Shown: positions 7,894 to 15,776 of the stretch, piece after piece
Position numbering within the stretch: the stretch's first letter is position 1
Layout of the letters: each line of letters starts with the position of its first letter
DNA from: Prevotella sp. CAG:1058
GTDB lineage: Bacteria > Bacteroidota > Bacteroidia > Bacteroidales > Bacteroidaceae
NCBI GenBank assembly: GCA_000433175.1
Contig: HF986632.1
Span: 1-45,362, forward strand
Direction of reading: 5' to 3'
Length of the DNA: 45,362 bases
Notes under the pieces: generated by a model
Databases searched by the model: none
The model's input: only the letters and a program-made list of their open reading frames with translations
What the model was told of the DNA's origin: nothing
Made by a program: the position numbers and the translations under genes

Positions 7894-8170
7894 TGGTAAA
7901 AATTACCGCTCTAAATACAGATAACAGCATTGTCAAATACCATGAAAAAGACTACATCAGCCTTACAGACATGGCAAGAAACCTGTATGCACATCGGGAC
8001 ATATCATTTTGGCATAATGAACTTAGCTGTTTTCGAATATGGAGAATCTAAATGCTATTTTTATCAAACAGAATATGAAACAAAGGAAACGTCTTGTTAA
8101 GCTAAACCAAATAGCAATCCATCAAATGGGTATTTTGAAAGTGGTGATATTCAAAACCGTAAGTTGTTGA
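7894..8170 (+). pseudogene. Decayed KilA-N domain gene
   Basis: Short pieces in more than one frame match the KilA-N/phage-type DNA-binding family in the right order. From 7894, MVKITALNTDNS...EKDYISLTDMARNL matches the family's N-terminus and is followed directly by YAHRDISF, which in intact proteins comes some 60 residues later, so there is an internal deletion. After a stop, a second frame gives MNLAVFEYGES, and a third piece (about 8076-8165) gives KRLVKLNQIAIHQMGIL, matching the family's C-terminal helix. No piece can be a full protein. These genes are common accessory genes in Bacteroidales. The region is AT-rich compared with its neighbours. Matches are from memory of the family. Confidence 0.6.
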
Positions 8171-8181
8171 AATAAATAATT

Positions 8182-8619
8182 ATGAGAGACTATAAGAATT
8201 ACGATTATGCGGATGAATTTAGCGATATAATCCATACTGAAAGATTTATAAATGCGGCAGAGTTGTCCGAACTATTCTTTACTGCTCCCAAGTGGATAAC
8301 CATTTTGATGAAAATTCGTAATGTCTTGATAAAACCATTAGGGTTGAAAAAAGGAAGAGATTTATCGGACTTAGTACACTCCGAATCTGAAAATATGGCA
8401 ACGGTATGCAAAAATGACAAACATCTTGACTTAAAAATTGTGTTTACAACCGAAAGCATGGAACATGACAACCAACGCATATCTGTAAGTACAAAAGTTA
8501 GATTCCACAATAGTTTAGGGAAATGTTATTTTGCAATAATCAAACCGTTTCATAATTTAATTTGCAAAACGCTCATGCAACGAACAAAAAACAAAATTGA
8601 AAAATCTCTTTATAGATAA
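8182..8619 (+). CDS. Small DUF2867-like protein
   Basis: A 145-residue basic protein. The stretch ELSELFFTAPKWITILMKIRNVLIKPLGLKKG (shown here by its ends ELSELFF and PLGLKKG, about 27-58) and the later STKVRFHNSLGKCYFAIIKPFH segment resemble DUF2867 proteins, a small family of unknown function often found alone or with short-chain dehydrogenases. No signal peptide is seen. The coding sequence is complete but much richer in A/T-ending codons than the flanking hpt-adk and patB genes, which supports recent transfer. It sits between a KilA-N remnant and a shortened methyltransferase with a 32-nt gap to the latter; an operon is possible. Confidence 0.6.
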   Translation: MRDYKNYDYADEFSDIIHTERFINAAELSELFFTAPKWITILMKIRNVLIKPLGLKKGRDLSDLVHSESENMATVCKNDKHLDLKIVFTTESMEHDNQRISVSTKVRFHNSLGKCYFAIIKPFHNLICKTLMQRTKNKIEKSLYR

Positions 8620-8651
8620 ACAATGTAATATGTAAGTAATCAATAAAGAAT

Positions 8652-9149
8652 ATGAATACAGATTATAAAGTCGGTGATTTTATCTATGACGCAGATATTT
8701 ATGACGGATTAAATAAATCTCTATCCGATTTGGAGTTTTACAAGAAATGGCTACCTAAAAATAAAGATGCCAAAATACTTGAGTTATGCTGTGGAACGGG
8801 TAGGCTTACAATTCCAATAGCAAAGGATGGGTATGATATAACGGGAGTTGATTATACTTTATCCATGCTTGAACGAGCAAAGGAGAAAGCATTTCAAACT
8901 GGGCTAAAGATAGACTTCATTAAAGCGGATATTAGAGAATTAAACTTAGAAGAAAAATTCGATCTTATTTTTATTCCGTTTAATTCAATCCATCATTTGT
9001 ATAAAAATGAGGATTTATTTGATGCGTTGAAAGTCGTAAGAAATCATTTGAAAGAAAAAGGTTTGTTTTTATTGGACTGCTTTATCATCCAAACTTTATC
9101 GGGAGAAAGTTTCGAAAATACCCTGTTTTTAACAGTTGTTTACAATTAA
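8652..9149 (+). CDS. Class I SAM-dependent methyltransferase, C-terminally truncated
   Basis: A 165-residue product with the AdoMet-binding core: KILELCCGTGRLTIPIAKDG (motif I, about 41-60), ITGVDYTLSMLERAK (motif II), FIKADIRELNL (motif III) and FDLIFIPFNSIHHLY (motif IV). Homologues that I know are about 240-250 residues and carry further strands after the LFLLDCF segment. Here, after about residue 142, the sequence becomes atypical (IIQTLSGESFENTL) and stops, so the substrate-side C-terminal part is missing. It is probably a broken or internally deleted gene. Codon use is AT-rich like its upstream neighbour. The substrate is unknown. Confidence 0.7.
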   Translation: MNTDYKVGDFIYDADIYDGLNKSLSDLEFYKKWLPKNKDAKILELCCGTGRLTIPIAKDGYDITGVDYTLSMLERAKEKAFQTGLKIDFIKADIRELNLEEKFDLIFIPFNSIHHLYKNEDLFDALKVVRNHLKEKGLFLLDCFIIQTLSGESFENTLFLTVVYN

Positions 9150-9250
9150 AGGCTTAATTAGTGTCATAATGACATTATTATATTAACTAGTAATGCAATA
9201 TCAAGAACATTTGCAATAGCACATAAAAAAGGGAAAAAATAAGAGCCATT

Positions 9251-9340
9251 TTGTAAAAGGCAGCCTTTTATAACGCAAAAGGTAACCTTTCATCGAGTAA
9301 AAGGTTACCTTTCATGACGCAAAATGCCATCTTTTGCAGA
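9251..9340. repeat. 22-nt-period palindromic array B (4 units)
   Basis: Four units follow at 22-nt steps: AAAAGGCAGCCTTTT, AAAAGGTAACCTTT, AAAAGGTTACCTTT and AAAATGCCATCTTTT, each followed by a short linker (ATAACG, CATCGAG, CATGACG, GCAGAG). The first three dyads are nearly perfect. The array lies between the 3' ends of the truncated methyltransferase and the convergent PatB-type gene; 9150-9250 holds nothing else I can recognise. Confidence 0.85.
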
Positions 9341-9433
9341 GCGTCTGACATTAATACAGCCATAAGCGGCCAAGCCTGCATCCAACAATGCACCGCAAAG
9401 CATGAAAACGCACCGCCGGATGCAGCCATGCAG

Positions 9434-10609
9434 CTATTGTCTCAACTCATCTTTCACGTAGTCGGCAAGAAGTTGCAAGCCCTTCAGCATGACCGACCGC
9501 GGGCAGGCTATATTCATCCTTACGAACGGACGTTCATGCTCGCCGTACATGCCTGCACTGTTAAGCCACAGTTTTTTTTGAGAGAGCAACTCGCCGGTTA
9601 TGGTTTCAGACGATTTGCCCAAGACCGAGCAATCGAGCCACACGAGATACGTGCCCTCGAGCCTGACTGCCTGAATTTGCGGAATATTTGACGCGAGGAA
9701 ATCCCTAAGGCTGTCGTAATTGCCTTTAATATAGCATATTAGCTGGTCGAGCCACTCCTCGCCGCCGGTGTATGCGGCCGTAAGTGCGGTAACGCCGAAA
9801 ACGCCGACGTCGCATACCTCGTTGATGTTGATAGCCTTGTCTATGCGGCGTCGCACGCTATCGTCGGCGGCAGTGATGTTGGCTATCTGAAGGCCGGCAA
9901 TGTTGAATGTCTTTGTCGGGGCGGTACACGTAGCCGAATTCATAAGGAATTCTTCGGAAAGCGATGCAAACGGCGTGTACTTGTAGCCAGGCATGACGAG
10001 GTCGCAGTGAATTTCGTCGGAGATTACGAACACATTGTGTTTCAGGCATATATCACCCATGCGCCGCAGCTCGTCACTGGTCCACACCCTGCCGGCTGGG
10101 TTGTGCGGATTGCAAAGCAGGAACACCTTGACAGAGGGGTCGGCTGCCTTCCGTTCAAAGTCCTCGAAATCTATGGTGTAAGTGCCGTCGGCGTAAACGA
10201 GCCTGTTGTCTTCAAGCAGGCAGCCGTTGTTCCTTATTGAAGAAAAGAAACAATTATACACGGGCGTCTGCACAAGCACCTTGTCGCCAGTCGACGTCAT
10301 TGCCTTAATTATAGCCGAAACGGCCGGCACTACGCCGCTTGTATATATTACCCATTCGCGCTTCATGAGCCATCCGTGACGACGGCTGAACCAACCGACG
10401 AGCGCATCATAATACGAGTCGGGCACATGCTCGTAACCGAAGACGCCATGCCCTACCCTGCTGCGCAAAGCCTCTATTACGCACGGCGCAGTACGGAAAT
10501 CCATGTCGGCAACCCACATGGGCAACACTCCTTCAACATTACCTCCGTCCCATTTCTCGCTTCCTGTATTGCGACGGTCGACTATTTCATCAAAATCAAA
10601 CTTTACCAT
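9434..10609 (-). CDS. patB: PatB/MalY-type PLP-dependent C-S lyase
   Basis: A 391-residue fold-type I PLP enzyme of the aminotransferase class I/II superfamily, of the kind that cleaves cystathionine or other cysteine S-conjugates. Signature features: LPMWVADMDF (29-38), YTSGVVPAVSAII (89-101), NPHNPAGR (167-174), ISDEIHCDL (196-204) with the PLP-contacting Asp198, and the Schiff-base lysine K233 in APTKTFNIAGLQ. The MWVADMDF and SDEIHCDL motifs separate PatB/MalY from ordinary aspartate aminotransferases. MalY homologues can also moonlight in regulation, but nothing here supports that. It is a single-gene unit divergent from the inositol synthase operon, with a -7 box (TATTTTTG, 10679-10672 on the minus strand) about 60 nt upstream of the start. 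Confidence 0.9.
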   Translation of the reverse strand: MVKFDFDEIVDRRNTGSEKWDGGNVEGVLPMWVADMDFRTAPCVIEALRSRVGHGVFGYEHVPDSYYDALVGWFSRRHGWLMKREWVIYTSGVVPAVSAIIKAMTSTGDKVLVQTPVYNCFFSSIRNNGCLLEDNRLVYADGTYTIDFEDFERKAADPSVKVFLLCNPHNPAGRVWTSDELRRMGDICLKHNVFVISDEIHCDLVMPGYKYTPFASLSEEFLMNSATCTAPTKTFNIAGLQIANITAADDSVRRRIDKAININEVCDVGVFGVTALTAAYTGGEEWLDQLICYIKGNYDSLRDFLASNIPQIQAVRLEGTYLVWLDCSVLGKSSETITGELLSQKKLWLNSAGMYGEHERPFVRMNIACPRSVMLKGLQLLADYVKDELRQ

Positions 10610-10671
10610 ACATTATTAATATATAAGGGATAAACAAACTTGCTTTTAAACACATGAAAACATAACACATG

Positions 10672-10679
10672 CAAAAATA
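10672..10679 (-). promoter_or_regulatory. -7 box upstream of patB
   Basis: TATTTTTG on the minus strand matches TAnnTTTG and lies about 62 nt before the patB start. No clear -33 partner was found. Confidence 0.45.
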
Positions 10680-10787
10680 CAAAAGAAAAAGTAGAAATCA
10701 TGTTGTTATTTTCCTACAAAATATACTTTTTTGCTTCACTCCCAAGAAAAAACAAACAAAACAAATACATCTATGGATGTTTTTTTG

Positions 10788-10795
10788 TACTTTCG
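10788..10795 (+). promoter_or_regulatory. Possible -7 box of the inositol synthase operon
   Basis: TACTTTCG differs from TAnnTTTG by one base and lies 65 nt upstream of the ATG at 10861, directly after a run of seven T. It is the best candidate in the 10680-10860 gap, but it is not canonical. Confidence 0.35.
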
Positions 10796-10860
10796 CACGA
10801 TAAATTCCTGCAATTCCAACCAGACAGGCATTATCACGGACATGAAATACTATTAATGAT

Positions 10861-12165
10861 ATGGACAAAAACAGTGTAAAACCTTCTGAAGGCAAGTTGG
10901 GCATTCTATGCGTAGGCTTGGGTGCCGTAAGCTCTACATTCATAACCGGCGTATTGATGATACGCAAGGGAATGGGCAAACCGATAGGTTCAATAACACA
11001 AATGGCAAAAATACGCGTGGGCAGAGGTGACAAGGCCGAATACAAGCATGTATCGGAGATTGTGCCGATGCCGACGCTCGACGACATAGTGTTCGGAGCA
11101 TGGGACATACTGCCGGACAACGCCTTTGAAAGTGCAATGCACGCCGAGGTGTTAAAAGACAGGGACATATACCCCGTAAAAGAGGAGCTTGAAAAAATAG
11201 TTCCCATGCGCGGCATATACGACCAGGACTATGTAAAAGCCATCGACGGCACATGGACAAAGGACACAACGCTGACACGCTGGCAGTTAATGGAACAGGC
11301 CCGCGAAGACATACGCAACTTCAAGGAGAAGAACGGTTGCAGCCGTATCGTAGTAATATGGGCGGCCTCAACAGAAATATACATACCGCGAGACAAGAAC
11401 GTACACGACGACTTAACGGCGTTTGAGGCCGCAATGAAGGCAGACGACCGCCAACACATTTCACCGTCAATGTGCTACGCATACGCCGCCATGAGTGAAG
11501 GAGCCCCGTTCATAATGGGCGCGCCTAACACATGCCTCGACATTCCGGCTATGTGGCAATACGCAGAAAAGACCGGCACACCTATTGCCGGCAAAGACTT
11601 CAAGACCGGACAGACCATGATGAAGACCGTACTGTCAACGGCGTTCCGCACCCGCATGCTCGGCGTAAGCGGCTGGTTCTCGACAAACATCCTCGGCAAC
11701 CGCGACGGCCTCGTGCTCGACGTGCCCGAGAACTTCAAGACCAAGGAGGTCAGCAAGCTCGGCGTTATCGACACTATACTTAAAAAGGACGAATATCCCG
11801 ACCTTTACGGCGACATATTCCACAAAGTCCGCATCAACTATTACCCGCCGCGCAACGACGACAAGGAAGGCTGGGACAACATCGACATATTCGGCTGGAT
11901 GGGTTATCCGATGCAGATAAAGGTAGACTTCCTGTGCAAGGACTCTATACTGGCTGCGCCGCTGCTGCTCGACCTCGCACTCCTGGGCGACCTCGCATTA
12001 CGTGCCGGCAAGAGCGGAATACAGACTTGGCTGTCATTCTACCTGAAGAGCCCGATGCACGACGACGAACACGAGCCCGTGCACGACCTCTTCCAACAAT
12101 ACACAATGCTGAAGAATGCCATACGCGAAATGGGCGGATATGAAGCTGATGAAGAAATTGACTGA
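10861..12165 (+). CDS. Inositol-3-phosphate synthase
   Basis: A 434-residue myo-inositol-1-phosphate synthase, converting glucose 6-phosphate to 1D-myo-inositol 3-phosphate using NAD. The N-terminal Rossmann motif is GILCVGLGAVSSTFITGV (13-30). Further family features are CSRIVVIWAASTEIYIP (about 160-176), FIMGAPNTCLDIPAM (about 218-232), GTPIAGKDFKTGQTMMKTVL (about 238-258) and SGWFSTNILGNRDG (about 271-284). Bacteroides uses such an enzyme to build inositol phospholipids and sphingolipids. There the gene clusters with lipid-headgroup transferases, but no transferase or phosphatase is seen next to it here. Instead it overlaps, by 26 nt, a membrane coiled-coil gene that overlaps a lysozyme lipoprotein gene. 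Confidence 0.94.
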   Translation: MDKNSVKPSEGKLGILCVGLGAVSSTFITGVLMIRKGMGKPIGSITQMAKIRVGRGDKAEYKHVSEIVPMPTLDDIVFGAWDILPDNAFESAMHAEVLKDRDIYPVKEELEKIVPMRGIYDQDYVKAIDGTWTKDTTLTRWQLMEQAREDIRNFKEKNGCSRIVVIWAASTEIYIPRDKNVHDDLTAFEAAMKADDRQHISPSMCYAYAAMSEGAPFIMGAPNTCLDIPAMWQYAEKTGTPIAGKDFKTGQTMMKTVLSTAFRTRMLGVSGWFSTNILGNRDGLVLDVPENFKTKEVSKLGVIDTILKKDEYPDLYGDIFHKVRINYYPPRNDDKEGWDNIDIFGWMGYPMQIKVDFLCKDSILAAPLLLDLALLGDLALRAGKSGIQTWLSFYLKSPMHDDEHEPVHDLFQQYTMLKNAIREMGGYEADEEID

Positions 12166-13201
12166 CAATAAGAAATCCACTTTACGCATAATCTTACAAT
12201 CGCTGCCAATTGTCTTGGCGGCGATTGTATTCGTTATATACGCTGCCACGTTCCTGCCGTTTTCAACAAGGCAGATGGAAAACAGCGTGGCTCTGGTTGA
12301 ATGCGAGTCGTACTATCAGATATGTGCCGGCGGCAAACCCGTGCTATGGTTCAAGAATCTCGGCGACAGTTGCATGCCTGAGAACATGAGCATCAAAGCC
12401 GGTCAGGAAGTCGTTACAACAAAATACTCGACATGCTGTTGGGTAAACAAGTACCCATTATTCCCTTATTGCCCCGGACTCCTGCTGACCGCCAACAAGG
12501 CCAGCATTGCGGAAAAAAGCATAGCGGCAGCCAATAAGGACATGGCAAGCATAATCGAAAGAACCGTACGCAAGTTGTCTGCCGAAATAAAACAACTTAA
12601 CCGGAAAATCGAAGAGACCGACTATTACATGAAGGTGCACAACGTCAACGACGACGGATACAACATAATGGCCGATTACGCAAAGGCAATACGACAACAA
12701 AAGGAGGCTGCCGAAGCCTTGTGCGCGAAACTCAAATCAATAGCAAAAAGCAAAAGGGTCGAGATGAGACTTGTGACAAAATACACATTGTTATGTAATG
12801 ACGAGACGACAGACAGCATTGAGCGTACGCCATGCCGCATTATCACAACCAAAAAAACATCGCCCCTGCGCTTGTTGCAGACAGCAAACAAGGCAAAATC
12901 CGAAAACGCCACGGCTATATACATGCACCAATGGCTCACTCCGTCGCCAGCAGCAGGCGACAGCATCTATGCTGCAGCAATACCAGGCTGCGCCCAATAC
13001 GGATTCACACCCGAAGGCAAAAAGCCGAAGGTGTTCGCAGGCTGCGCCAAGAACGGGTCAGAACACGATTTGCCTCAGCTTCTTGCGCCCGACGGCGCGG
13101 CCGTGTTCAGCCGTAACGGCCAGTTTGCAGGCATAAGTGTCAACGGGAAAATAATAAGGCCGACATCCGTAGGTTTCGGACTAAAAAAACTGATGCCATG
13201 A
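12140..13201 (+). CDS. Membrane-anchored coiled-coil protein, unknown function
   Basis: A 353-residue protein from the ATG at 12140, inside the end of the inositol synthase gene; an ATG 3 codons later is also possible. A single transmembrane segment (about 13-40, IILQSLPIVLAAIVFVIYAA) is followed by an extracytoplasmic domain of about 75 residues, then a charged helical region (about 125-210; IIERTVRKLSAEIKQLNRKI...) likely to form a coiled coil. The C-terminal part contains short segments (DGAAVFSRNGQFAGISVNGK) reminiscent of the end of a trypsin-like fold, but I see no catalytic triad. Five or more Cys residues in the exported part could form disulfides. Its stop overlaps the next start (ATGA), so it is translationally coupled to the lysozyme gene. 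I do not recognise a named family. Confidence 0.8.
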   Translation: MKLMKKLTDNKKSTLRIILQSLPIVLAAIVFVIYAATFLPFSTRQMENSVALVECESYYQICAGGKPVLWFKNLGDSCMPENMSIKAGQEVVTTKYSTCCWVNKYPLFPYCPGLLLTANKASIAEKSIAAANKDMASIIERTVRKLSAEIKQLNRKIEETDYYMKVHNVNDDGYNIMADYAKAIRQQKEAAEALCAKLKSIAKSKRVEMRLVTKYTLLCNDETTDSIERTPCRIITTKKTSPLRLLQTANKAKSENATAIYMHQWLTPSPAAGDSIYAAAIPGCAQYGFTPEGKKPKVFAGCAKNGSEHDLPQLLAPDGAAVFSRNGQFAGISVNGKIIRPTSVGFGLKKLMP

Positions 13202-14400
13202 AAAAATCGGTTATCACATCAACATTAATCATACTATTGGCGCTGCTGTCGGCTTGCAGCAGCCAGCCATCTGAAGGGACAGGTGTCGCCATAAAAAACG
13301 GATACCGCTACCAGGGCGAGCTGGCCAACGGAACCTACAACGGCTACGGCGTGCTGACTTACAAAGACAGCATCGTATACAGCGGACAATGGCGCAACGG
13401 TAAAAGGCACGGATACGGAACAACCACCGACTCGCTCGGACGCACCGTGAAAGCCCTGTGGAGGAGTGACAGCATAGTAAAAGGCACGGTAAGCTACTGT
13501 GACGGGACATACACCGGAGAGTTTAACGCCGGATACTCACCCGACGGACACGGCATTTACACAGGGCGCGACGGCAGCTACTACGACGGAGCATGGAGCA
13601 AGGGCAAGCGTAACGGCTTCGGCTGTGGCATCGACGCCACCGGCAAGACAAAAGTCGGCGAATGGAAAGACGACAAATACCGGGGCGAGCGGATGACCTA
13701 TACAGCCGAACGCATATACGGCATCGACATTTCGCGCTACCAGCACGGCAAAGGGAAAAAGAAATACTCGATAAACTGGAGCAAACTGCGCATAACCAAC
13801 CTAGGCAGCATAAGCCGCAAGAAGGTAAGCGGCAAGGTTGACTATCCCGTGTCGTTCATCTACATAAAGTCGACCGAGGGCGCAAGCGTCCGCAATCCTT
13901 ACTATCTGGCCGACTACCGCCAGGCACGCAGCCACGGCATACCATGCGGCGCGTACCACTTCTTCTCGCCCACTTCGCCGGCATCCAAGCAGGCAAACTA
14001 CTTCTTGAAATACTCGAAGTTCAGCAAAGGCGACTTTCCGCCCGTGCTCGACGTAGAACCGACAAACGCCCAAATCAGGAAGATGGGCGGTGCTGACGCC
14101 ATGTTCAGCAGGATACGCACTTGGCTCAACATTGTGGAAAAACGCACGGGCATACGTCCGATATTATACGTCAGCCAGCAGTTCGTCAACAAATACCTGC
14201 CGTCTGCGCCCGACATCATGAAGAACTACCAGGTTTGGATAGCCCGTTACGGCGAATACAAGCCCGAAGTGAGACTAGTTTTCTGGCAGCTATGCCCCGA
14301 CGGACGCGTGCAGGGCATCCACGGGGAAGTAGACATTAACGTCTTCAACGGATACCACGACAGTTTCAGGCAATTCCTTGAAACCAACAGGATAAAGTAA
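13198..14400 (+). CDS. MORN-repeat GH25 lysozyme lipoprotein
   Basis: A 400-residue protein with a lipoprotein signal (lipobox LSAC, Cys20). Residues about 37-165 hold MORN-type repeats (YQGELANGTYNGYGVLTY, YSGQWRNGKRHGYGT, YTGEFNAGYSPDGHGIY, YDGAWSKGKRNGFG). Residues about 172-395 are a glycoside hydrolase 25 muramidase domain: YGIDISRYQ (Asp177), IKSTEGAS (Glu227), YHFFSP and PVLDVEP (Asp285, Glu287), the catalytic acidic set of the family, ending near QLCPDGRVQG...VDINVFNG. It should cleave the glycan backbone of peptidoglycan from a membrane-anchored position. Its start overlaps the stop of the coiled-coil gene by 4 nt and a terminator follows, so it ends the inositol synthase operon. Confidence 0.92.
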   Translation: MKKSVITSTLIILLALLSACSSQPSEGTGVAIKNGYRYQGELANGTYNGYGVLTYKDSIVYSGQWRNGKRHGYGTTTDSLGRTVKALWRSDSIVKGTVSYCDGTYTGEFNAGYSPDGHGIYTGRDGSYYDGAWSKGKRNGFGCGIDATGKTKVGEWKDDKYRGERMTYTAERIYGIDISRYQHGKGKKKYSINWSKLRITNLGSISRKKVSGKVDYPVSFIYIKSTEGASVRNPYYLADYRQARSHGIPCGAYHFFSPTSPASKQANYFLKYSKFSKGDFPPVLDVEPTNAQIRKMGGADAMFSRIRTWLNIVEKRTGIRPILYVSQQFVNKYLPSAPDIMKNYQVWIARYGEYKPEVRLVFWQLCPDGRVQGIHGEVDINVFNGYHDSFRQFLETNRIK

Positions 14401-14410
14401 CAATCCAAAC

Positions 14411-14460
14411 AAACGGGCAGGGACGTTAAGAACTGACGGCCTGCCCGTTTGTTCAAAAAA
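14411..14460 (+). terminator. Intrinsic terminator of the inositol synthase operon
   Basis: A 10-bp perfect stem AAACGGGCAG/CTGCCCGTTT (14411-14420 and 14441-14450), starting 11 nt after the lysozyme stop. The downstream tract is weak in T (GTTCAAAAAA), but the stem is strong. Confidence 0.75.
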
Positions 14461-14470
14461 GCACAATATT

Positions 14471-14502
14471 TTTTGCATTTGCGGCAAAAATCCTTATCTT
14501 TG
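14471..14502 (+). promoter_or_regulatory. Promoter of the MIP18-type gene
   Basis: A -33 TTTTG (14471-14475), a 19-nt spacer and the -7 box TATCTTTG (14495-14502). This is a full match to the Bacteroidota promoter consensus, 23 nt upstream of the ATG at 14526. Confidence 0.82.
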
Positions 14503-14525
14503 TATCAAACAAATTCCAAAAAAGA

Positions 14526-14846
14526 ATGACACAAGAAGAAAAAACAGCCATAGAAGAGAGAATAGTAGACATACTTAAAACCGTTTACGACCCCGAAATA
14601 CCAGTAAACATCTACGACCTAGGACTTATATACAAGATCGACGTGAAAGAAGACGCCACTGTCGACATTGACATGACATTCACCGCGCCGACTTGCCCTG
14701 CGGCCGACTTCATCCTCGAAGACGTGAGACAAAAGGTTGACACACTGGAAGGCGTCAAGGGGGCGACGGTCAACCTCGTGTTCGAACCGGCATGGGACCA
14801 AAGCATGTTGAGCGACGAAGCCAAGCTGGAATTGGGGTTGGAATAA
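14526..14846 (+). CDS. MIP18/DUF59-type Fe-S assembly factor
   Basis: A 106-residue cytoplasmic protein of the MIP18 (DUF59) family. YDPEIPVNIYDLGLIYKID (22-40) holds the DPE and DLGL signature, and MTFTAPTCPAADFI carries the conserved Cys that can take part in cluster transfer; VNLVFEPAWDQSMLSDEAK is the standard end. In bacteria this family (SufT/YitW/PaaD-like) helps deliver Fe-S clusters to target proteins. The gene is not next to a suf or isc operon here. It has its own strong promoter, and the next gene lies 80 nt downstream on the same strand. Confidence 0.92.
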   Translation: MTQEEKTAIEERIVDILKTVYDPEIPVNIYDLGLIYKIDVKEDATVDIDMTFTAPTCPAADFILEDVRQKVDTLEGVKGATVNLVFEPAWDQSMLSDEAKLELGLE

Positions 14847-14926
14847 AAAGCCAACAAGGAAATAAAGCTGCAAGAGACAGGGGAATCCTTGTTCCACGAA
14901 GTCCTTAAATCTTAAAAACTAATATT

Positions 14927-15694
14927 ATGCACAAGAATATATACATCCTGTCCGACGCCCACCTGGGCTCTTGGGCAATCGACCATGCACGCACACAGGA
15001 GCGCCGCCTGGTACGCTTCCTCGACGACATAAAGACCAAGGCGGCTGCGGTCTACCTGCTGGGCGACATCTTCGACTTCTGGTACGAATACAAGTACGTA
15101 GTGCCAAAAGGCTACACACGCTTCCTCGGCAAGCTGTCCGAACTTACAGACATGGGCGTCGAGGTGCACTTCTTTACCGGCAACCACGACATCTGGGCAT
15201 ACGACTACCTTGAAAAGGAATGCGGAGTGATACTCCACACTAAGCCGACGACTACCGAGATATACGGAAAAATATTCTATATGGCACACGGCGACGGCCT
15301 TGGCGACCACGATCCAAAATTCAACTTCATACGCAAGGTGTTCCACAACCGCACCTGCCAGCGCATGTTCAGTGCGCTGCACCCACGCTGGGGATTGTGG
15401 TTCGGACTGACATGGGCCAAGCACAGCCGCCTGAAACGTGCCGACGGCAAGGAGCCTCCATACCAAGGCGAGGACAAGGAGGCACTAGTCAGGTACACCA
15501 AGCAGTACATGAAGACGCATACGGACATCGACTACTTCATCTACGGCCACCGCCACATAGAACTCGACCTGATGCTGTCGAAAAAGACGCGCATGATGAT
15601 CATAGGCGACTGGATATGGCAGTTCACATACGTGATGTTCGACGGCGAGCACCTTTTCCTTGAAGAATACGTCGAAGGCGAAAGCCGCCTGTAA
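14927..15694 (+). CDS. lpxH: UDP-2,3-diacylglucosamine diphosphatase (LpxH-type)
   Basis: A 255-residue calcineurin-like metallophosphoesterase. Metal-binding motifs: SDAHLG (Asp10, His12), GDIFDFW (Asp47), GNHD (85-88), HGDG (121-124) and YGHRH (near 205-209). The pattern DIFDFWYEY and the 250-residue length fit LpxH, which splits UDP-2,3-diacylglucosamine to lipid X and UMP in lipid A synthesis, at the inner face of the membrane. Bacteroidota carry this LpxH-like family; close relatives could act on other UDP-sugars, so the substrate is a family-level inference. It probably shares the promoter of the MIP18-type gene. Confidence 0.87.
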   Translation: MHKNIYILSDAHLGSWAIDHARTQERRLVRFLDDIKTKAAAVYLLGDIFDFWYEYKYVVPKGYTRFLGKLSELTDMGVEVHFFTGNHDIWAYDYLEKECGVILHTKPTTTEIYGKIFYMAHGDGLGDHDPKFNFIRKVFHNRTCQRMFSALHPRWGLWFGLTWAKHSRLKRADGKEPPYQGEDKEALVRYTKQYMKTHTDIDYFIYGHRHIELDLMLSKKTRMMIIGDWIWQFTYVMFDGEHLFLEEYVEGESRL

Positions 15695-15701
15695 ACAATA
15701 C

Positions 15702-15748
15702 AGCCGGTAACCAAATACTACACAGTAGTCAAGGTTACCGGCTTTCCT
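15702..15748. terminator. Bidirectional terminator between convergent genes
   Basis: An 11-bp perfect stem AGCCGGTAACC/GGTTACCGGCT (15702-15712 and 15733-15743) followed by TTCC. It lies between the ends of lpxH (plus) and the barrel gene (minus), so it may serve both; T tracts are short on each side. Confidence 0.7.
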
Positions 15749-15776
15749 AATCTATTATCCCAACAACAATCTTCTT

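Noticed and set aside
7740..9300. Insertion sequence or integrated element boundaries around the AT-rich island
   Set aside because: I looked for a transposase, integrase, terminal inverted repeats or target-site duplications and found none.
9376..9425. Inverted repeat CTGCATCC/GGATGCAG past the PatB gene end
   Set aside because: The loop is long and no T run follows on the minus strand, so a terminator is not supported.
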